A DNA stretch of 64,000 bases from Bacteroidota bacterium (lineage in GTDB: Bacteria; Bacteroidota; Rhodothermia; Rhodothermales; UBA10348). Below are positions 7,932 through 17,053 of this stretch, piece after piece (positions within the stretch are counted from its first letter, which is position 1; each line of letters starts with the position of its first letter). Made by a program: the position numbers and the translations under genes. The notes beneath the pieces are model-generated. The model was not told the origin of the DNA. It made no database searches and saw nothing but the letters and a program-made list of their open reading frames with translations. The stretch lies in NCBI GenBank assembly GCA_029262835.1, contig JAJCYQ010000089.1, positions 1 to 64,000 of the forward strand, written 5' to 3'.

Positions 7932-9920
7932 CTACTCCTGCATCATTACGTTATTCGATCGGTTTACGTCCGGAAGAAATCGGTCGGGGTCAATTTCGGC
8001 GCGCTCGACATCGCCTGCGGGGAAGGAAACGGTCGCGCCTCGCGCGCCGCCAAGCCATGTCGAAACCGGAATCCACTCATCGGCCGTGCGACCGTCGCGG
8101 TAGGTGACGCGGACAGGCGTCGGAAAGGGCGAGAGCCCGAAATCCTCTACGGTTACTTCGACGCCCGTTTCGAGCGAGACCACACTCGCAATGCCCTGGT
8201 CGAGCGTCCACGTTTCGTACAGCATGGTCGTCCAGATCCAGTCCAGATCCATACCCAGAACGTCCTCGAACGTGTTGAACAGGTCGTGTGGCTGTGGGTG
8301 CCGATAGGCCCAGCGCCGTGCGTACTCCGTGTACGCCTCGTAGAAGCGCTCCTGGCCAATCATACCTCGCAGGGCATTGAGCGCCACGGCCGGCTTGTTG
8401 TAGGATGCAATGCCGCGCGCTGCGGTCCCGACTGGATACCGGTCTCCATGACGCATGGGCTCGACCTCCTGGCCCGTTCCGGCAATAAAATAGTAACTCT
8501 GGCTCGCCGGGTCCCAACTGTCATCGCCCCAGAAATCCGCCGTCGCCTCGGCCGTGTTGAACGACGTCAGCCCCTCATCCATCCATGTGTACTGCTTCTC
8601 GTTTTGTCCGACCATCATCGGAAACCACATGTGTGCAATCTCATGGAAGGTCGTGCCAAAGAGCCGGCGGTCATTTCGCGTGCCCCCGATGAGCGTAATC
8701 ATGGGATATTCCATGCCGCCTCCGATGATGCCTTCGACGGTCGTCATGTGGGGCCATGGGTAGGGCATGTCCAGCTGCCGCGACAGGAACTCGATGGAGT
8801 AGCGCGCGAATTCTGCCGAGCGGTCCCAGGCCGGCGTGCCGTCGCGGTAGAGCGCGTGGATCATGGACGTGTTGCCCGCTTCGTCCACGACGGCGTGCGT
8901 CGCATCCCACACAAATCGGGTCGATGCGCCGAACGCGAAATCCCGTACCTGATCGGCCTCAAAATGCCAGGTCAACATGCCCGTCGGGCTGCTCACGAGC
9001 GCCGAACCGGCTTCGAGATCGGCTGCGGTCACCACATGCACGACCTCTTCGCCTTCGGCGGCCTCAGCCAGCCGCGCCAACGTCTGCTCCGAGAGCACAT
9101 CGCGCCGGGAAACCAGATCGCCCGTTGCCCCCACAATCATGTTGTCGGGCACGGTGATCTGCACGTCATAGTCGGCAAAATCCATGTAGAACTCGCCGTT
9201 GCCCATGTACGGATCGGCGGTCCAGCCATTGACGTCGTCATAGACCGCGACCTGGGGATACCAGTATCCGAGGTAGAACACCTCTCCGTCTGTTCCCATG
9301 CGCGGGGCGCCGACTTCAGGGACCTCGAACGTCCACGAAACGCTCACCACGGCCTCGTCTCCGGGTGCGATCGGCTCCGCGCCGCGGAGCGTCATGAGGG
9401 TGCCTTCGATCTCGTAGCCGACCTGACGGAGCGACGTCCGCTCAAGAAGCGGCGCCCCGTCCCAGGCCACACCCGTTACGCGGATGCCCCCGGAAATCGT
9501 CTGCGGCCGGTTTCGCACGACACCCTCTGCATTCAGATTCTGTCGCAGGTGGATGGGCAGCACGAAGAGCGTATCGGGCGATGCATTGAGGTACGTGATG
9601 GCGACGTCTCCCCGAAGCATGCGCGTGTCTGGCGAGAGCGTGGCGCGGATATCGTACGAGACACTATTCATCCAGTAGGCGGCGCCCGGATGCCCTGAGC
9701 GCGTCCGCGTGCCCGCGTTCACGGCGGCCGTGAACCCCGGCTCTTCAAGCACAGGATAGGGAACGGGGCGTGGGGCGGGCTCGGACGCCATCCAGGATTG
9801 GGCCTGGGCCACGTGAGGACCGGCCGGAAACAGGCCGCCAAAAAACAGGCCGCCCGGAAAAGCAGGCATCAGGTTTGTGGCCAGGACGACGACGAATGCG
9901 GGCAGGAGCAGCTTTTTCAT
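7932..9920 (-). CDS. Secreted M1-family zinc aminopeptidase
   Basis: A 662-aa gluzincin. The start at 9920 gives a clean signal peptide (MKKLLLPAFVVVLATNLMPA). The substrate-anchoring GxMEN-like motif appears as GGGMEYPM. The zinc site is HEIAH, with the third ligand Glu 18 residues on (WMDEGLTSF). An N-terminal beta domain precedes it (SYDIRATLSPDTRMLRGDVAITYLN begins this domain). It probably trims peptides in the periplasm or outside the cell. Just after the hydrophobic core, residues 21-35 are three 5-residue repeats (FPGGL, FFGGL, FPAGP) from a 15-bp tandem repeat, which may change where the signal peptide is cut. Confidence 0.92.
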   Translation of the reverse strand: MKKLLLPAFVVVLATNLMPAFPGGLFFGGLFPAGPHVAQAQSWMASEPAPRPVPYPVLEEPGFTAAVNAGTRTRSGHPGAAYWMNSVSYDIRATLSPDTRMLRGDVAITYLNASPDTLFVLPIHLRQNLNAEGVVRNRPQTISGGIRVTGVAWDGAPLLERTSLRQVGYEIEGTLMTLRGAEPIAPGDEAVVSVSWTFEVPEVGAPRMGTDGEVFYLGYWYPQVAVYDDVNGWTADPYMGNGEFYMDFADYDVQITVPDNMIVGATGDLVSRRDVLSEQTLARLAEAAEGEEVVHVVTAADLEAGSALVSSPTGMLTWHFEADQVRDFAFGASTRFVWDATHAVVDEAGNTSMIHALYRDGTPAWDRSAEFARYSIEFLSRQLDMPYPWPHMTTVEGIIGGGMEYPMITLIGGTRNDRRLFGTTFHEIAHMWFPMMVGQNEKQYTWMDEGLTSFNTAEATADFWGDDSWDPASQSYYFIAGTGQEVEPMRHGDRYPVGTAARGIASYNKPAVALNALRGMIGQERFYEAYTEYARRWAYRHPQPHDLFNTFEDVLGMDLDWIWTTMLYETWTLDQGIASVVSLETGVEVTVEDFGLSPFPTPVRVTYRDGRTADEWIPVSTWLGGARGATVSFPAGDVERAEIDPDRFLPDVNRSNNVMMQE
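9816..9860 (-). repeat. 15-bp tandem repeat, 3 units, in M1 peptidase leader
   Basis: Units on the + strand are aggaccggccggaaa, caggccgccaaaaaa and caggccgcccggaaa. All are in frame within the signal-peptide region. Confidence 0.6.
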
Positions 9921-10017
9921 GGCGAAAGGATATCTTTTCGCCTCAACGTAGCGGGTTCGCGCGTCACAAGCCGTAGGGCGGGCATGGACCCAGCCGTAGG
10001 GGTTATCCCGGGTGCCG

Positions 10018-10059
10018 CCGAGGCGCCATGTCCGAGGCGCCATGTCCGAGGCGCCATGC
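10018..10059. repeat. 14-bp tandem repeat, 3 units, intergenic
   Basis: Three consecutive copies of ccgaggcgccatgt (the last ends in c). They lie just after the stop of the DUF5916 gene and upstream of the M1 peptidase gene. Each unit contains the palindrome ggcgcc. The period is not a multiple of three and no reading frame uses it. Confidence 0.8.
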
Positions 10060-10065
10060 CACGCG

Positions 10066-12339
10066 TCAGAGCAGGACCAGGTACGTCAATTTCGCAATGG
10101 CTACGCGGTTGTTGAGCAGCAGATCGGCCCGCGGATCGAATACGTCACTCCCGTCAGCCGGCACGTGATAACTCGTATTGAAGACCAGGAAGAGGTCCGA
10201 GCCCGGCGTATGGATCCAGTCAATCCGGATGTTTGCCGTCACGTTGCGCGAAAAGTTGTCATACTGGATGAGCGCCTTGGCGAACAGCTTACGGCTCACG
10301 CTTCCCAGGATATCGATAGATGCGGTCGTTGCGTTGAACTCGCCCCCCGAGATCGGGAGATCGACGGTCGAATAGCGCAGGCTGCCGCCGAGTGTGAGGT
10401 GCTTCGATTGCCGAAAGCCGCCGGATGCGTTCCAGTCCGTGCGCGTTCCGTGGAAAAAGTCCCCGGTCTCCAGTCCAGCTGAGAGGGAGAGGCGGCGACC
10501 GGGATCGGACGTGAAGCTGACGCCGACCCGATTGAAGGTGTAGTCGCCGGGCACAATTTCGGCGTCCGGACGGATGAAAAAGGACGCTTCAAGACGCTCG
10601 AACTCCCGGCTGCCGGTAATGCGGAAGCTGTCGCGCTGGCGGAGCTGAAAGCCCACGGACGGGTTCACGCTCCAGGACTGCTTGTCGCCGTCCTGCCCGG
10701 TGATGTATGTGCCCATCGTGTGGCCGGTGATTTGCCGGAAGGGACCGTTTTCCAGGAAGGGCGACCATGTCAGCGTACTGACGGTCTGGCGCATGTCTCG
10801 GCGGCGGACGAAGCCGAGGCCCGGATTGAAGTCTGTACTCACGCTCGTGTAGGAGAGGCTGCCGCCGTAGACGGCGTTTCGCAGGCTGAGACTCACGCGG
10901 CCTGCCTGTTCGCCGTCCGAGACGTCATCCGATGCGGCGACGCCTGTGTACCAGGCCTCGAACTCACTTCGGCTCCAGAAGCGGACCTGGGTGTCGGCGC
11001 CATAGGCCCTGTTCCATTCGCCACCCCGATCGAGCGAGGTGAATATAGCGCCGGCTGTGGCGCGCGGGCGGACCTCGGTCCGCGCGCGCGCCACAAAATT
11101 GTTCGCCGAGCGCGATCCGAGCAGATCGCTCATTTCATCGCCCGTTTCAATGTTGAGTACGCCCACCGACACGCGGCCTACCTGGCCTGTGGCCCGCGCG
11201 CCCGCCAGAATGCGCTCGGTCAGGCCAATGCGCCGTGAGAAAAACGTCTGCGTCGAGCGCGAGGAGCCGTGCTCGAAGAGGCCCGAGCGCTCCAGGAAGA
11301 ACTGCCTTTTTTCCGGAAAGAACAGGCTGAAGCGCGTCAGGTTGACCTGGGCGTTGTCAGCTTCGACCTGGGCAAAATCCGTGTTGACCGTCGCATCTAT
11401 CGTGATATTCGACGTCATACCATACTTCACGTCGAATCCGACCTCATTGTTGAGGTCCGAGTTCGTGTTGTCGACCGTCAGGTCGGGGCGGACTTTTTGC
11501 GCGCCGCTCACGATATACGGCGTGAACTCGATGTTCTTGCCGCGGCGGACATTTTTTATTCCCGTCAGGCGGCCATACTCGCTGACAGTTCGCATGTCGT
11601 CGCTGTAATCCGAACCGTAGGAGAGCGGAATGAGGGGCCAGTTGAGCGTTTCGTTTTTGCGGTTGATTTTTCGGCGCATGAAGAGGCCGAACTCCAGTTC
11701 ATCGCCGTCCGGAAAGCGGAGCTGGCGGAAAGGGATGGAGACCTCGAGCGTCCAGCCCTCCTCGTTGATGACCGTTTCACTCGTAAAGACGGCATCCCAC
11801 GAATAGGAATCGAGCGTGATCGATTCGTCGGCGATCATGGCATCGTCCTGCGTGCCGAGCGCATTCATTTCGAACAGATAGGCATTCCGGCCATCGAGGA
11901 ACGTATCGAGGCCGATGTACGCGTGGTCGTCGCGGTCATTGCGCCCGCCGCGTTCCATGTTCTTGGCGCGGATGAGCTCGGGATTCTTGTCCTTGAAGCT
12001 GAAAGCGAAATAGAGAAAATCGCGGTCATACGCCACTTTGGCCCAGGTTTCTTCTGTCGGAGCGGCCCCTTCATTCGGCCAGCGCTGCACGAAGTCCGTG
12101 ACCGGGTCAATGAACTGCCAGGCGTCGTCGTCCAGGCGACCGTCTATCCGGGGTGCGTCTTCAACGAAAACAGCTTCGATGGATGGAAGCGCACGGGAGT
12201 CCGTGTCTGACGTGGCCTGGGCATGCGCGGACGGGGTCCCGAGCAGCATGGCGGCGACGGCAATTGTCGCGATAGCGGCGAGCGGTGAGGGAACGCGCAC
12301 TACTACAGCAGGCGCCTTTGCGGCGGAATGGAAGGGCAT
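10066..12339 (-). CDS. DUF5916 outer-membrane protein with CBM9-like domain
   Basis: A 757-aa secreted protein. The start MPFHSAAK at 12339 precedes a hydrophobic leader ending GTPSAHAQA. A carbohydrate-binding-family-9-like domain follows (PRIDGRLDDDAWQ, YDRDFLYFAFSFKD, EVSIPFRQLRFP). The second half is rich in alternating beta strands typical of the DUF5916 barrel (FFPEKRQFFLERSGLFEHG, FFSRRIGL), and the protein ends with a hydrophobic strand (NNRVAIAKLTYLVLL). DUF5916 proteins are taken to be outer-membrane barrels of unknown substrate. It lies upstream of the M1 peptidase in the same direction, separated by the 14-bp repeats. Confidence 0.85.
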   Translation of the reverse strand: MPFHSAAKAPAVVVRVPSPLAAIATIAVAAMLLGTPSAHAQATSDTDSRALPSIEAVFVEDAPRIDGRLDDDAWQFIDPVTDFVQRWPNEGAAPTEETWAKVAYDRDFLYFAFSFKDKNPELIRAKNMERGGRNDRDDHAYIGLDTFLDGRNAYLFEMNALGTQDDAMIADESITLDSYSWDAVFTSETVINEEGWTLEVSIPFRQLRFPDGDELEFGLFMRRKINRKNETLNWPLIPLSYGSDYSDDMRTVSEYGRLTGIKNVRRGKNIEFTPYIVSGAQKVRPDLTVDNTNSDLNNEVGFDVKYGMTSNITIDATVNTDFAQVEADNAQVNLTRFSLFFPEKRQFFLERSGLFEHGSSRSTQTFFSRRIGLTERILAGARATGQVGRVSVGVLNIETGDEMSDLLGSRSANNFVARARTEVRPRATAGAIFTSLDRGGEWNRAYGADTQVRFWSRSEFEAWYTGVAASDDVSDGEQAGRVSLSLRNAVYGGSLSYTSVSTDFNPGLGFVRRRDMRQTVSTLTWSPFLENGPFRQITGHTMGTYITGQDGDKQSWSVNPSVGFQLRQRDSFRITGSREFERLEASFFIRPDAEIVPGDYTFNRVGVSFTSDPGRRLSLSAGLETGDFFHGTRTDWNASGGFRQSKHLTLGGSLRYSTVDLPISGGEFNATTASIDILGSVSRKLFAKALIQYDNFSRNVTANIRIDWIHTPGSDLFLVFNTSYHVPADGSDVFDPRADLLLNNRVAIAKLTYLVLL

Positions 12340-12478
12340 ACGGCTCGTGTTCTTGGGTGAGCCGGGAATATATGACACGGGAAGGAGCCCCACGAAGGGA
12401 GATGACACTTTTCCGCCGGACTGCACCCATCCGTCGTTTCAACACGCTTTTAAATCAGGGTGAAATGACGGGAAGGGA

Positions 12479-12507
12479 TTGAACGCTCTGCGCCGCTACC
12501 GTATTAT
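12479..12507 (+). promoter_or_regulatory. Promoter of tRNA-Leu
   Basis: A -35 box ttgaac (12479-12484), a 17-bp spacer, and a -10 box tattat (12502-12507). It ends 20 bp before the tRNA 5' end. Confidence 0.6.
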
Positions 12508-12527
12508 TGCAGTCTTGTCACCGAATT

Positions 12528-12612
12528 GCCCTGGTGGCGGAATTGGTAGACGCGCTAGATTCAGGTTCTAGTGAGCATTACGCTCGTGGAGGTTCGAGTC
12601 CTCTCCAGGGCA
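12528..12612 (+). tRNA. tRNA-Leu (CAG)
   Basis: An 85-nt class II tRNA. The acceptor GCCCTGG pairs with CCAGGGC, with discriminator A. The D arm has GGAATTGGTAGACGC, the anticodon loop ATTCAGGTT has anticodon CAG, a long variable arm follows (GTGAGCATTACGCTC), and the T arm is GGAGGTTCGAGTCCTC. The 3' CCA is not encoded (genomic CCT). Confidence 0.95.
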
Positions 12613-12643
12613 CCTGGCGCATTCGCCTCGCAGCGAAGCGTTC

Positions 12644-12678
12644 GTTCGGCCGGGCCATGTGGCCCGGCCGAACTTTTT
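12644..12678 (+). terminator. Rho-independent terminator of tRNA-Leu
   Basis: A 13-bp perfect GC-rich stem (gttcggccgggcc / ggcccggccgaac) with loop atgt, followed by TTTTT. Confidence 0.9.
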
Positions 12679-12731
12679 GTATGCGGTGGCAGTCCCTCGA
12701 TGGGCGCTGTGACTACGTGCTCAGCGGCCCG

Positions 12732-13259
12732 CTATTTCCATTTGATGCTGCACCCGATCGGGTCGGTCACGGGTGTCGGCGCGGGGTGGCCGTCGAGGAC
12801 CGCTTCAATGGCATCGTCCAACTCGTGTGTTGTGGCGCGCCCGGCCTGCTGCGGCGTATCGACGGCCCGGCCCCTGTAGGCGAGCTTGTGCGCCGCATCG
12901 AACAGAAAAAAGTGCGGCGTGCGTTCGGCGCCGAATGCGCGGGCCACATCCTGGCTCTCGTCGCGCGCATAGACCCACGGAAAGCGGAGCTGCTCCATGC
13001 GCGCTTTCATGTGCGCAAAGTCGTCGGCCGGGTGGGTCAGGGCGTTGTTCGAGTTGATGCCAATAAAGCGGACGCCGCGCCCCGCAAACGTCTCGGCAGT
13101 GCGCCGCGTCGATTCATCCGATCCAATCACGTACGGGCAGTGGTTGCACGTGAAGAACACGACCAGTGCACGGGCATCGTCAAAGTCAGAGGAGGCGTAG
13201 GTGCGGCCGTCGGTCGCGGGAAGGTTGAAGGTGGGGAGTGGATCGCCAATCTGGAGCAT
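12732..13259 (-). CDS. Thioredoxin-fold redoxin protein
   Basis: A 175-aa AhpC/TSA-like protein. The ATG at 13259 ([18 protein letters not shown]) is preferred over a TTG seven codons upstream. The redox motif is [10 protein letters not shown] (Cys38, Cys41); typical features of this subfamily follow, including [33 protein letters not shown] and the C-terminal GCSIKWK. It probably acts as a cytoplasmic thiol reductase or peroxiredoxin-like protein. It is convergent with the tRNA-Leu unit and divergent from the universal stress protein gene. Confidence 0.88.
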   Translation of the reverse strand: MLQIGDPLPTFNLPATDGRTYASSDFDDARALVVFFTCNHCPYVIGSDESTRRTAETFAGRGVRFIGINSNNALTHPADDFAHMKARMEQLRFPWVYARDESQDVARAFGAERTPHFFLFDAAHKLAYRGRAVDTPQQAGRATTHELDDAIEAVLDGHPAPTPVTDPIGCSIKWK

Positions 13260-13481
13260 GGTTGTTGTCTGGATTTGCAACGGCAGAAATGTTGTGTGCG
13301 CGGCTGGCGCGTGTCACCAATCGGATACGATCGGATGCGCCGCGTGTTCGCCCGGAAGCCCGGAGCATCTACGCTGTGCTTCTATGGGGATTCCCCCTAC
13401 ATCCGGATCGTAGCTCCTCCGTCATGCCGCGCCCTATCGCATCCGTATAGTAACAGTGGATCAACAGCGAGAGGTACCATC

Positions 13482-14426
13482 ATGATGCGCACAATTCTGG
13501 TTCCCACCGACTTCTCATCGAGCGCCGACAGCGCGCTTGCCTACGCCTTCCAATTCGCGGAGGTTTACGATGCTGACGTGCATATCCTGCATATCGTCGA
13601 GCGTCCCATGGCGACGATCCCGGACCTGCCGCCAGAAGTCGTTACGATGGCCCAGGACAAGGCGATGGATGCCATGGCGCAGCTTCTGCGGCGTCACGGG
13701 AAGACCGAGAAGGATGTCACCATCACCGTCAAGCCCGAGCGTCTGACGGCGTCCATTCCGGAAATGATAGGTGCTTTCGCCGAGGAGAACCGGTGTGATC
13801 TGCTCGTGCTCGGTACGCACGGACGTCGCGGCGCCCGCCGACTGCTGCTCGGCAGCGTAGCTGAAGAGGTCATACGGCATGCGCGCATTCCGGCGCTCAC
13901 CGTGCGGGAAGGGGAGGAGCCCACTCCCGGAGACAGGCAGCGTCACATTCTGGTGCCCATTGACCTGTCCGACAGCACGGATGCCGCCATCCGCGTAGCG
14001 ACCGACGTAGCCCTCAAGTTCAAGGCGCGCATAGAGCTCCTGCATGTGGTCGACATCGGATTCTACCCGTACTACGGCCTGTTGGAAGATCCGGTCGCCG
14101 AGCTCGAGCAGAAGGCGCTCGACGTGGCCGGCAAGGAGCTCGAGAAGCGAGCCAGTGCGCTGCGGGATGCCGGCATCGATGTTGAGGTGCATCGCCGCAA
14201 AGGCCATGTGGCCGAACGTATTCTGGCCTTTACGTCGGAAAACGATCTGGATCTGGTCGTGATGGCCTCACACGGCCGCTCGGGCGTGGACCGCGTCCTG
14301 CTTGGCAGCGTAGCCGAACGCGTGTTGCGGGCCGCGCACGTTCCCGTCATGGTCGCGCCGTCGGACAGCAAGAAAGAGGCCGCGTTCAATCATGAAACAC
14401 CAGCATTGAGGGCTGATATATCATAA
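13482..14426 (+). CDS. Tandem universal stress protein
   Basis: A 314-aa protein of two UspA domains. Each begins with a typical strand (MMRTILVPTDFSSSADSALAYA and RHILVPIDLSDSTDAAIRVA). Each ends in an ATP-binding signature: GTHGRRGARRLLLGSVAEEV in the first and ASHGRSGVDRVLLGSVAERV in the second. It is likely an ATP-binding cytoplasmic stress protein. A GAGAGG ribosome-binding site sits 7 nt before the ATG, unusually clear for this window. Confidence 0.93.
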   Translation: MMRTILVPTDFSSSADSALAYAFQFAEVYDADVHILHIVERPMATIPDLPPEVVTMAQDKAMDAMAQLLRRHGKTEKDVTITVKPERLTASIPEMIGAFAEENRCDLLVLGTHGRRGARRLLLGSVAEEVIRHARIPALTVREGEEPTPGDRQRHILVPIDLSDSTDAAIRVATDVALKFKARIELLHVVDIGFYPYYGLLEDPVAELEQKALDVAGKELEKRASALRDAGIDVEVHRRKGHVAERILAFTSENDLDLVVMASHGRSGVDRVLLGSVAERVLRAAHVPVMVAPSDSKKEAAFNHETPALRADIS

Positions 14427-14446
14427 ATATATCTATGATATATCAG
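14413..14446. terminator. AT-rich inverted repeat across two convergent stop codons
   Basis: A perfect 12-bp inverted repeat ctgatatatcat / atgatatatcag with a 10-nt AT loop. It contains the TAA of the usp gene and the TGA of the convergent gre gene. It may act as a bidirectional terminator, or be a protein-binding palindrome. Confidence 0.45.
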
Positions 14447-14976
14447 TCGCGACGCGCTTCTTCGTAGTCGATTGACAGGATATGAAACTGCGGGGATCGG
14501 GGGTCCGGGGAAATACGCACGGTATCGCCAGGTGCATGGCCCGTGAGGGCCCTGGCAATGGGTGAGGTGAACGATACGTCCTCCGTGCGCGGACCGGCTT
14601 CGTCGACGCCAACAATGCGAAGTTCCTTCTCCTCACCGTCCATGGGGCCGCCCGAGATGCGCACGCGCACACGCGCTCCGAAGCGGACTACGTCCGCAGG
14701 CTGATCGGCCGGATCAATGACGCGCGCCGTTGCCATGCGCTCGCGCAGCGCGGCCAGTTGGCCATTGACAAGGGTGCGCTGGCGAATCCGGTCGTGGTCG
14801 TGGGGATCGCCCGACTGCAGGGCGTCGCGTTCGGCCTCAAGCCCAGCACGCTCTTCTTCAAGCAGGCGCATGCCGCGCGGGGTCACATAATTGGTGGCAC
14901 CCGGAGGCAGCGGGGCACGCGGTGCGATATAGACATCGCCCAGTTCATTGTCTTCACTACGGAAGGCTCTGTTCAT
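14443..14976 (-). CDS. GreA/GreB-type transcription elongation factor
   Basis: A 177-aa protein. The N-terminal half is a predicted coiled coil (RLLEEERAGLEAERDALQ... through LAALRERMATARVIDPA). The C-terminal half is a GreA/B FKBP-like domain (VRFGARVRVRISGG, ELRIVGVDEAG, SFTSPIARALTGHAPGDTVRI). Gre factors bind RNA polymerase and stimulate cleavage of backtracked RNA. The coiled-coil tip has acidic residues (SGDPHDHD), in line with catalytic function. It overlaps the upstream secreted-protein gene by ATGA. Whether it is GreA or GreB cannot be decided. Confidence 0.85.
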   Translation of the reverse strand: MNRAFRSEDNELGDVYIAPRAPLPPGATNYVTPRGMRLLEEERAGLEAERDALQSGDPHDHDRIRQRTLVNGQLAALRERMATARVIDPADQPADVVRFGARVRVRISGGPMDGEEKELRIVGVDEAGPRTEDVSFTSPIARALTGHAPGDTVRISPDPRSPQFHILSIDYEEARRD

Positions 14977-15485
14977 TCTTGGTCAATGCGCTCCAGCCAT
15001 ATACTGGCCTTCATATTCGGGTTGTCCAGATCATGGGCAACGAGCCGGCCCTCCTCCTGGATCCATACCGTGTCGCTACCGGTCGAAAACGAGTCGGTGT
15101 CGCCCATCAGCAAGTTGCCGTCCTCATTGATGGACCAGGCGCTGTACTCCACGTCGGTCTCGACCTGTACGTCGGGATCAGTCACAATACGGAGTTCACC
15201 ATTTTCTTCAAAATAGAACTGGATGTCCACTTCCGAGATGAGCGACGTGGCCATGGCAAGCGCGGCGCGGCTGATGGCATTTCCGCCGTCTCCGTCCTCG
15301 TTGGCGTCGGTATTGGCCTTGCCGCCGAGCTCGATCTGCATGCGCCATACAGTGCCAGTGAGGTCCTTGTCGCGCAGGCGCTGGGCGTCGGCCGTGGAGG
15401 CAGTAAAGAGCGCTGAGGCAAAAATGAGGAGGGCGCTGACCATAGAGAGGAGGATCGGCGCGAAGGCGGAAGGGGTGCGTGTCAT
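14973..15485 (-). CDS. Hypothetical secreted protein
   Basis: A 170-aa protein with a signal peptide (LLSMVSALLIFASALFTASTADAQ). The mature part begins RLRDKDLTGTVWRMQIELGGKA and continues with beta-rich stretches (DIQFYFEENGELRIV, TVWIQEEGRLVAHD), which resemble lipocalin-like META-type folds; this is only an impression. It starts 4 bp after the start side of the transporter gene and overlaps gre by 4 bp, so the three genes may be co-transcribed. No function is assigned. Confidence 0.7.
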   Translation of the reverse strand: MTRTPSAFAPILLSMVSALLIFASALFTASTADAQRLRDKDLTGTVWRMQIELGGKANTDANEDGDGGNAISRAALAMATSLISEVDIQFYFEENGELRIVTDPDVQVETDVEYSAWSINEDGNLLMGDTDSFSTGSDTVWIQEEGRLVAHDLDNPNMKASIWLERIDQE

Positions 15486-15489
15486 GGTA

Positions 15490-17013
15490 TCAGGAGTGTT
15501 TGGACTCCGCCGTATATCGGACCTCGGCGCCGGAAAGTTGCACCCTCAGCATGAGCAGGGCGGCGACGACGAAGGAGGAGCCGCCCGTAATGAGGACGAA
15601 GATGGCCTGGCCGCCGAACACATGGTCGAGCAGCGCCCCGTAGATGGTGCTCGCCATGATCTGCGGCAGCACGATGAAGAAATTGAAGATGCCCATGTAG
15701 ATGCCGAATTTGCCCCTCGGCAGCGCATCTGTCAAAATGGCGTAGGGCATGGCCAGGATGCTGGCCCACGCCATGCCGACGCCGATCATGGATATGAAGA
15801 GCGCGTTTGGACCCGGCATGAAATAAATACTGACAAGGCCGGCGCCGCCCGCGAGCAGGCCCACGATATGCGTCCGCGATCGTCCCAGTTTTCGGGCCAG
15901 CACAGGAAGGGCAAAGGCGAAGAGCGCTGCCACCCCGTTGTAGGCGCCGAAGAGCACGCCCACCCAGTCGGCGCCGTCGTTATAGGCCTGGCTGGTGGTG
16001 TCGGTGGCCGCAAAAATGTGGCTCGTGATGGCGGGCGTCATGTAGATGAACATGGAGAAGAGCCCGAACCACGAGAAAAACTGCACCCACGCGAGCTGCC
16101 GCATGGTTGGTGGCATCTGGAAGAGGTCATTGAAGACCTCAACGAAGCCGCCGGTACGGCCACGACGCGTGCGCGCGGCAACAAGCCAGAGCAGAGCGGC
16201 GAAGATCATGAGGCCGACGCCAAGGATATAGAGCTCCTTCTCCAGACTGCCGCTGACGTACACGAGCGCGGTCAAAAGCGCGCCGCCCATGAACCAACGC
16301 GGCGCGAGGCGGCTGTAGTGCTCGGCCGGAAGCAGGCCGTGGGTGGGGGCGCGCGGCGCGCTGTCGGCCGCATCGAAGGCGGCCATTTCTTCGGGCGAAT
16401 ATTCCCGTACGCTGAATACCGTCCAGGCGACCGCGGCCAGGAAGACCGCACCTCCCACGTAGAAGGCGTAGACCACAGAAGGCGGAATGGTGCCAGCCGG
16501 CGCGGTGTTCGAGACGCCGAGCCAGTTCGTGAGCATCCACGGAAAGAGCGATGCCACCACGGAGCCGAATCCAATGAAAAAGCTCTGCATGGCAAAGCCC
16601 ATCGTGCGCTGCTCGCTCGGAAGCATATCGCCAACGAAGGCCCGAAACGGCTCCATGGATACATTGATCGACGCATCCAGAATCCAGAGTAGTCCTGCCG
16701 CCATCCAGAGGGTGGGCGAGTTCGGCATGGCAATGAGCGAGAGCGATGCCAGAATGGCCCCCACCAGGAAATAGGGCCTGCGCCGCCCGAGCCGGCCCCA
16801 CGTCCTGTCGCTCATGTGGCCTATGATGGGCTGCACGATGAGGCCCGTCACCGGCGCCGCGATCCAGAGGATGGCAATGCTGTCGACCTCGGCGCCCAGC
16901 GTCTGGAAAATGCGGCTCAGGTTCGCCAGCTGCAGCCCCCAGCCGAACTGGATGCCGAGGAATCCAAAACTGATGTTCCAGATCTGCCAGAAGGACAGGT
17001 GGGGTTTGTTCAT
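15490..17013 (-). CDS. SLC45-like MFS sugar transporter
   Basis: A 507-aa protein with about twelve hydrophobic segments. It starts MNKPHLSFWQIWNISFGFLGIQFGWGLQ, typical of the sucrose/maltose:proton symporter group. The loop QPIIGHMSDRTWGRLGRRRPYFLVGA is the MFS/SLC45 signature (a D-R-T-x-G-R-x-G-R-R-R-P pattern). It probably imports di- or oligosaccharides at the inner membrane. No glycosidase is adjacent, so the substrate is open. Confidence 0.88.
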   Translation of the reverse strand: MNKPHLSFWQIWNISFGFLGIQFGWGLQLANLSRIFQTLGAEVDSIAILWIAAPVTGLIVQPIIGHMSDRTWGRLGRRRPYFLVGAILASLSLIAMPNSPTLWMAAGLLWILDASINVSMEPFRAFVGDMLPSEQRTMGFAMQSFFIGFGSVVASLFPWMLTNWLGVSNTAPAGTIPPSVVYAFYVGGAVFLAAVAWTVFSVREYSPEEMAAFDAADSAPRAPTHGLLPAEHYSRLAPRWFMGGALLTALVYVSGSLEKELYILGVGLMIFAALLWLVAARTRRGRTGGFVEVFNDLFQMPPTMRQLAWVQFFSWFGLFSMFIYMTPAITSHIFAATDTTSQAYNDGADWVGVLFGAYNGVAALFAFALPVLARKLGRSRTHIVGLLAGGAGLVSIYFMPGPNALFISMIGVGMAWASILAMPYAILTDALPRGKFGIYMGIFNFFIVLPQIMASTIYGALLDHVFGGQAIFVLITGGSSFVVAALLMLRVQLSGAEVRYTAESKHS

Positions 17014-17053
17014 ATAGTGCGCCGGAAAGACGGACGAGCGGGGGGTACAGAGA

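Noticed and set aside
7740-9698. 652-codon open frame on the + strand across the M1 peptidase gene
   Set aside because: It mirrors a clear zinc peptidase on the other strand; the translation has no domain and is rich in Arg/His as expected for antisense frames of GC-rich genes.
15223-16692. 489-codon open frame antisense to the SLC45-like transporter
   Set aside because: The translation is His/Arg/Glu-rich without domains, while the other strand is a twelve-segment transporter.
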